Assembly: GCA_003577005.1 (NCBI GenBank)
Contig: QEUW01000429.1
Location: 1 to 6,270, forward strand
Length of the DNA: 6,270 nucleotides
Source: Chloroflexota bacterium
GTDB taxonomy: Bacteria; Chloroflexota; Anaerolineae; Caldilineales; Caldilineaceae
Reading direction: 5' to 3'
Positions 5,455 to 6,270 of this stretch are shown here, piece after piece (within the stretch, counting starts at the first letter, position 1; the number at the start of each line of letters is the position of its first letter). The position numbers and the translations under genes were made by a program. The notes under the pieces are model-generated. The model had not been told where the DNA came from and ran no database searches. It was given only the letters and a program-made list of their open reading frames with translations.

Positions 5455-6270
5455 TTAGTGGTTGTCACCGAGCTTATCCAGCCGAAGTGTCAGCTTTTTC
5501 CGTTGGGTGAACGCCAGCAACTCAGCCTTGGGAATGCGGTGTGGGCTGCGTTGGAGCATCTGTTCGCTACGAAGCTCTCCCAGTTTGATGAGCCGAAGGA
5601 CAGAATCCCGGCTGACAGCCAAGGCGGCGGCAACCTGATCGGTCGTCATCATCTCCATGCTTTTCCTCAACGCTGCCACAGTCGCCGGCCAATCCGGCGT
5701 GACAGTAGGCAGCATCACAGTGGGCCGCGGTGTCGGCGTCCTGGTAGCGGTGCTCGTTGCCGTGATGGTGGCGGTGTGGGTCGCTGTGGGCGTGACTGTA
5801 CTCGTGTCCGTGGGCCAGGCGGTGGCCGTGGGCGGATCGTCTTCCTCCTTCGGTTTACGCGTCGGGCGCACGGTGGCTATGGGTACAGCCTCGATCGGTG
5901 CGCCATCCGGCCCCGTGTTGCCAATCAGCGACGAACCGACCGGCAGCGTCGCCAGAGGCGATTCCCCCTGCCCCTGCACGCTTGGCAGGGCTACCGACAG
6001 CAACATGCCGACTGCCAACAGATTGACCACCCCCATGGCCACCAGCCCCTGCACCATCGTCCGCCGCATCGTCACCATCTCTTGTTGGAGGGAGCCAACC
6101 GTCGCCACCAGCGGCTCGACCGCCTTGTCCACATAGCCAGCGCCAGCAAACCAAGCGAGCGAGCCATCGCAGGGACTCACCTTCTCGGACGCCCGCCGAT
6201 AGTCCAGCCCCAGCGCCACCAACTCCTCATAGAAGTAGCTGGCCATGCGCAAGGCATCGGCATCGAGCAC
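5455..6270 (-). CDS. Single-pass membrane protein with Thr/Pro-rich linker and C-terminal excisionase-like HTH (probably 5'-partial)
   Basis: 271 residues are visible. The frame is open to the window edge, where a GTG happens to be the first codon, so the true start probably lies outside. Residues 1-72 are a soluble, helix-rich part I do not recognise. Residues about 74-97 (VQGLVAMGVVNLLAVGMLLSV and following) form one hydrophobic helix, preceded by MRR, which suggests N-inside. Residues about 136-193 are a charged patch (RPTRKPKEEDD) followed by a Thr/Pro/Ala-rich linker with alternating T-A and T-P. Residues about 207-256 (MTTDQVAAALAVSRDSVLRLI onward, ending IPKAELLAF) look like an excisionase/MerR-type helix-turn-helix that would bind DNA. 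The gene ends at a terminator shared with tRNA-Glu. The function is unknown: possibly a membrane-tethered regulator. Confidence 0.75.
   Translation of the reverse strand: MLDADALRMASYFYEELVALGLDYRRASEKVSPCDGSLAWFAGAGYVDKAVEPLVATVGSLQQEMVTMRRTMVQGLVAMGVVNLLAVGMLLSVALPSVQGQGESPLATLPVGSSLIGNTGPDGAPIEAVPIATVRPTRKPKEEDDPPTATAWPTDTSTVTPTATHTATITATSTATRTPTPRPTVMLPTVTPDWPATVAALRKSMEMMTTDQVAAALAVSRDSVLRLIKLGELRSEQMLQRSPHRIPKAELLAFTQRKKLTLRLDKLGDNH

Noticed and set aside
5446..5471. Near-duplicate 13-nt stretch around the stop codon of the HTH protein (GACAACCACTAAC / GACAATCACTGAC on the minus strand)
   Set aside because: Only two copies with two mismatches; too short to interpret.
5657..6136. Val-rich plus-strand ORF
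   Set aside because: It is the reverse complement of the Thr/Pro/Ala-rich linker of the membrane protein; composition alone creates it.

Overview
The window looks like a chromosomal segment of a GC-rich (by eye), free-living bacterium, most probably Chloroflexota (Anaerolineae or Caldilineae type). This placement is inference. It rests on a homocitrate synthase next to a homoaconitase-type dehydratase (alpha-aminoadipate lysine route), a Thr/Pro-rich linker after a membrane helix, and several short-period intergenic repeats. No phage, transposase or CRISPR gene is visible.

Positions 1-3461, minus strand, hold a probable amino-acid biosynthesis unit. In transcription order these are a sigma70-type promoter (3461-3433), a 22-codon leader ORF (3378-3310), an intrinsic terminator (3268-3231), homocitrate synthase (3138-1969), a Nudix ADP-ribose pyrophosphatase-like gene (1848-1279), and the large subunit of an isopropylmalate dehydratase/homoaconitase (from 1145, running off the left edge). 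Homocitrate synthase and homoaconitase act early in the aminoadipate pathway. The dehydratase is therefore more likely to serve lysine synthesis than leucine synthesis, although sequence alone does not settle this.

The most interesting signal is the leader. The short ORF has three Lys codons within five codons, and one of them overlaps an RNA segment able to pair downstream. Just after its stop codon is a 7-nt segment perfectly complementary to the apical part of the terminator. This has the layout of a ribosome-mediated, lysine-responsive attenuator controlling homocitrate synthase.

Positions 3458-4810, minus strand, encode a nitrilase-superfamily protein in which the catalytic cysteine position is glycine. 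It also has an acidic C-terminal tail carrying a duplicated short motif, so it is probably a pseudoenzyme.

Positions 4811-5224 are non-coding. They hold a MITE-like inverted-repeat element (5018-5122) and a strong plus-strand promoter (5177-5205) for a tRNA-Glu(UUC) gene at 5225-5297. Downstream of the tRNA are a hairpin and a bidirectional terminator (5390-5440). From the right edge a minus-strand gene converges on this terminator. It encodes a one-pass membrane protein with a Thr/Pro linker and a C-terminal excisionase-like helix-turn-helix.
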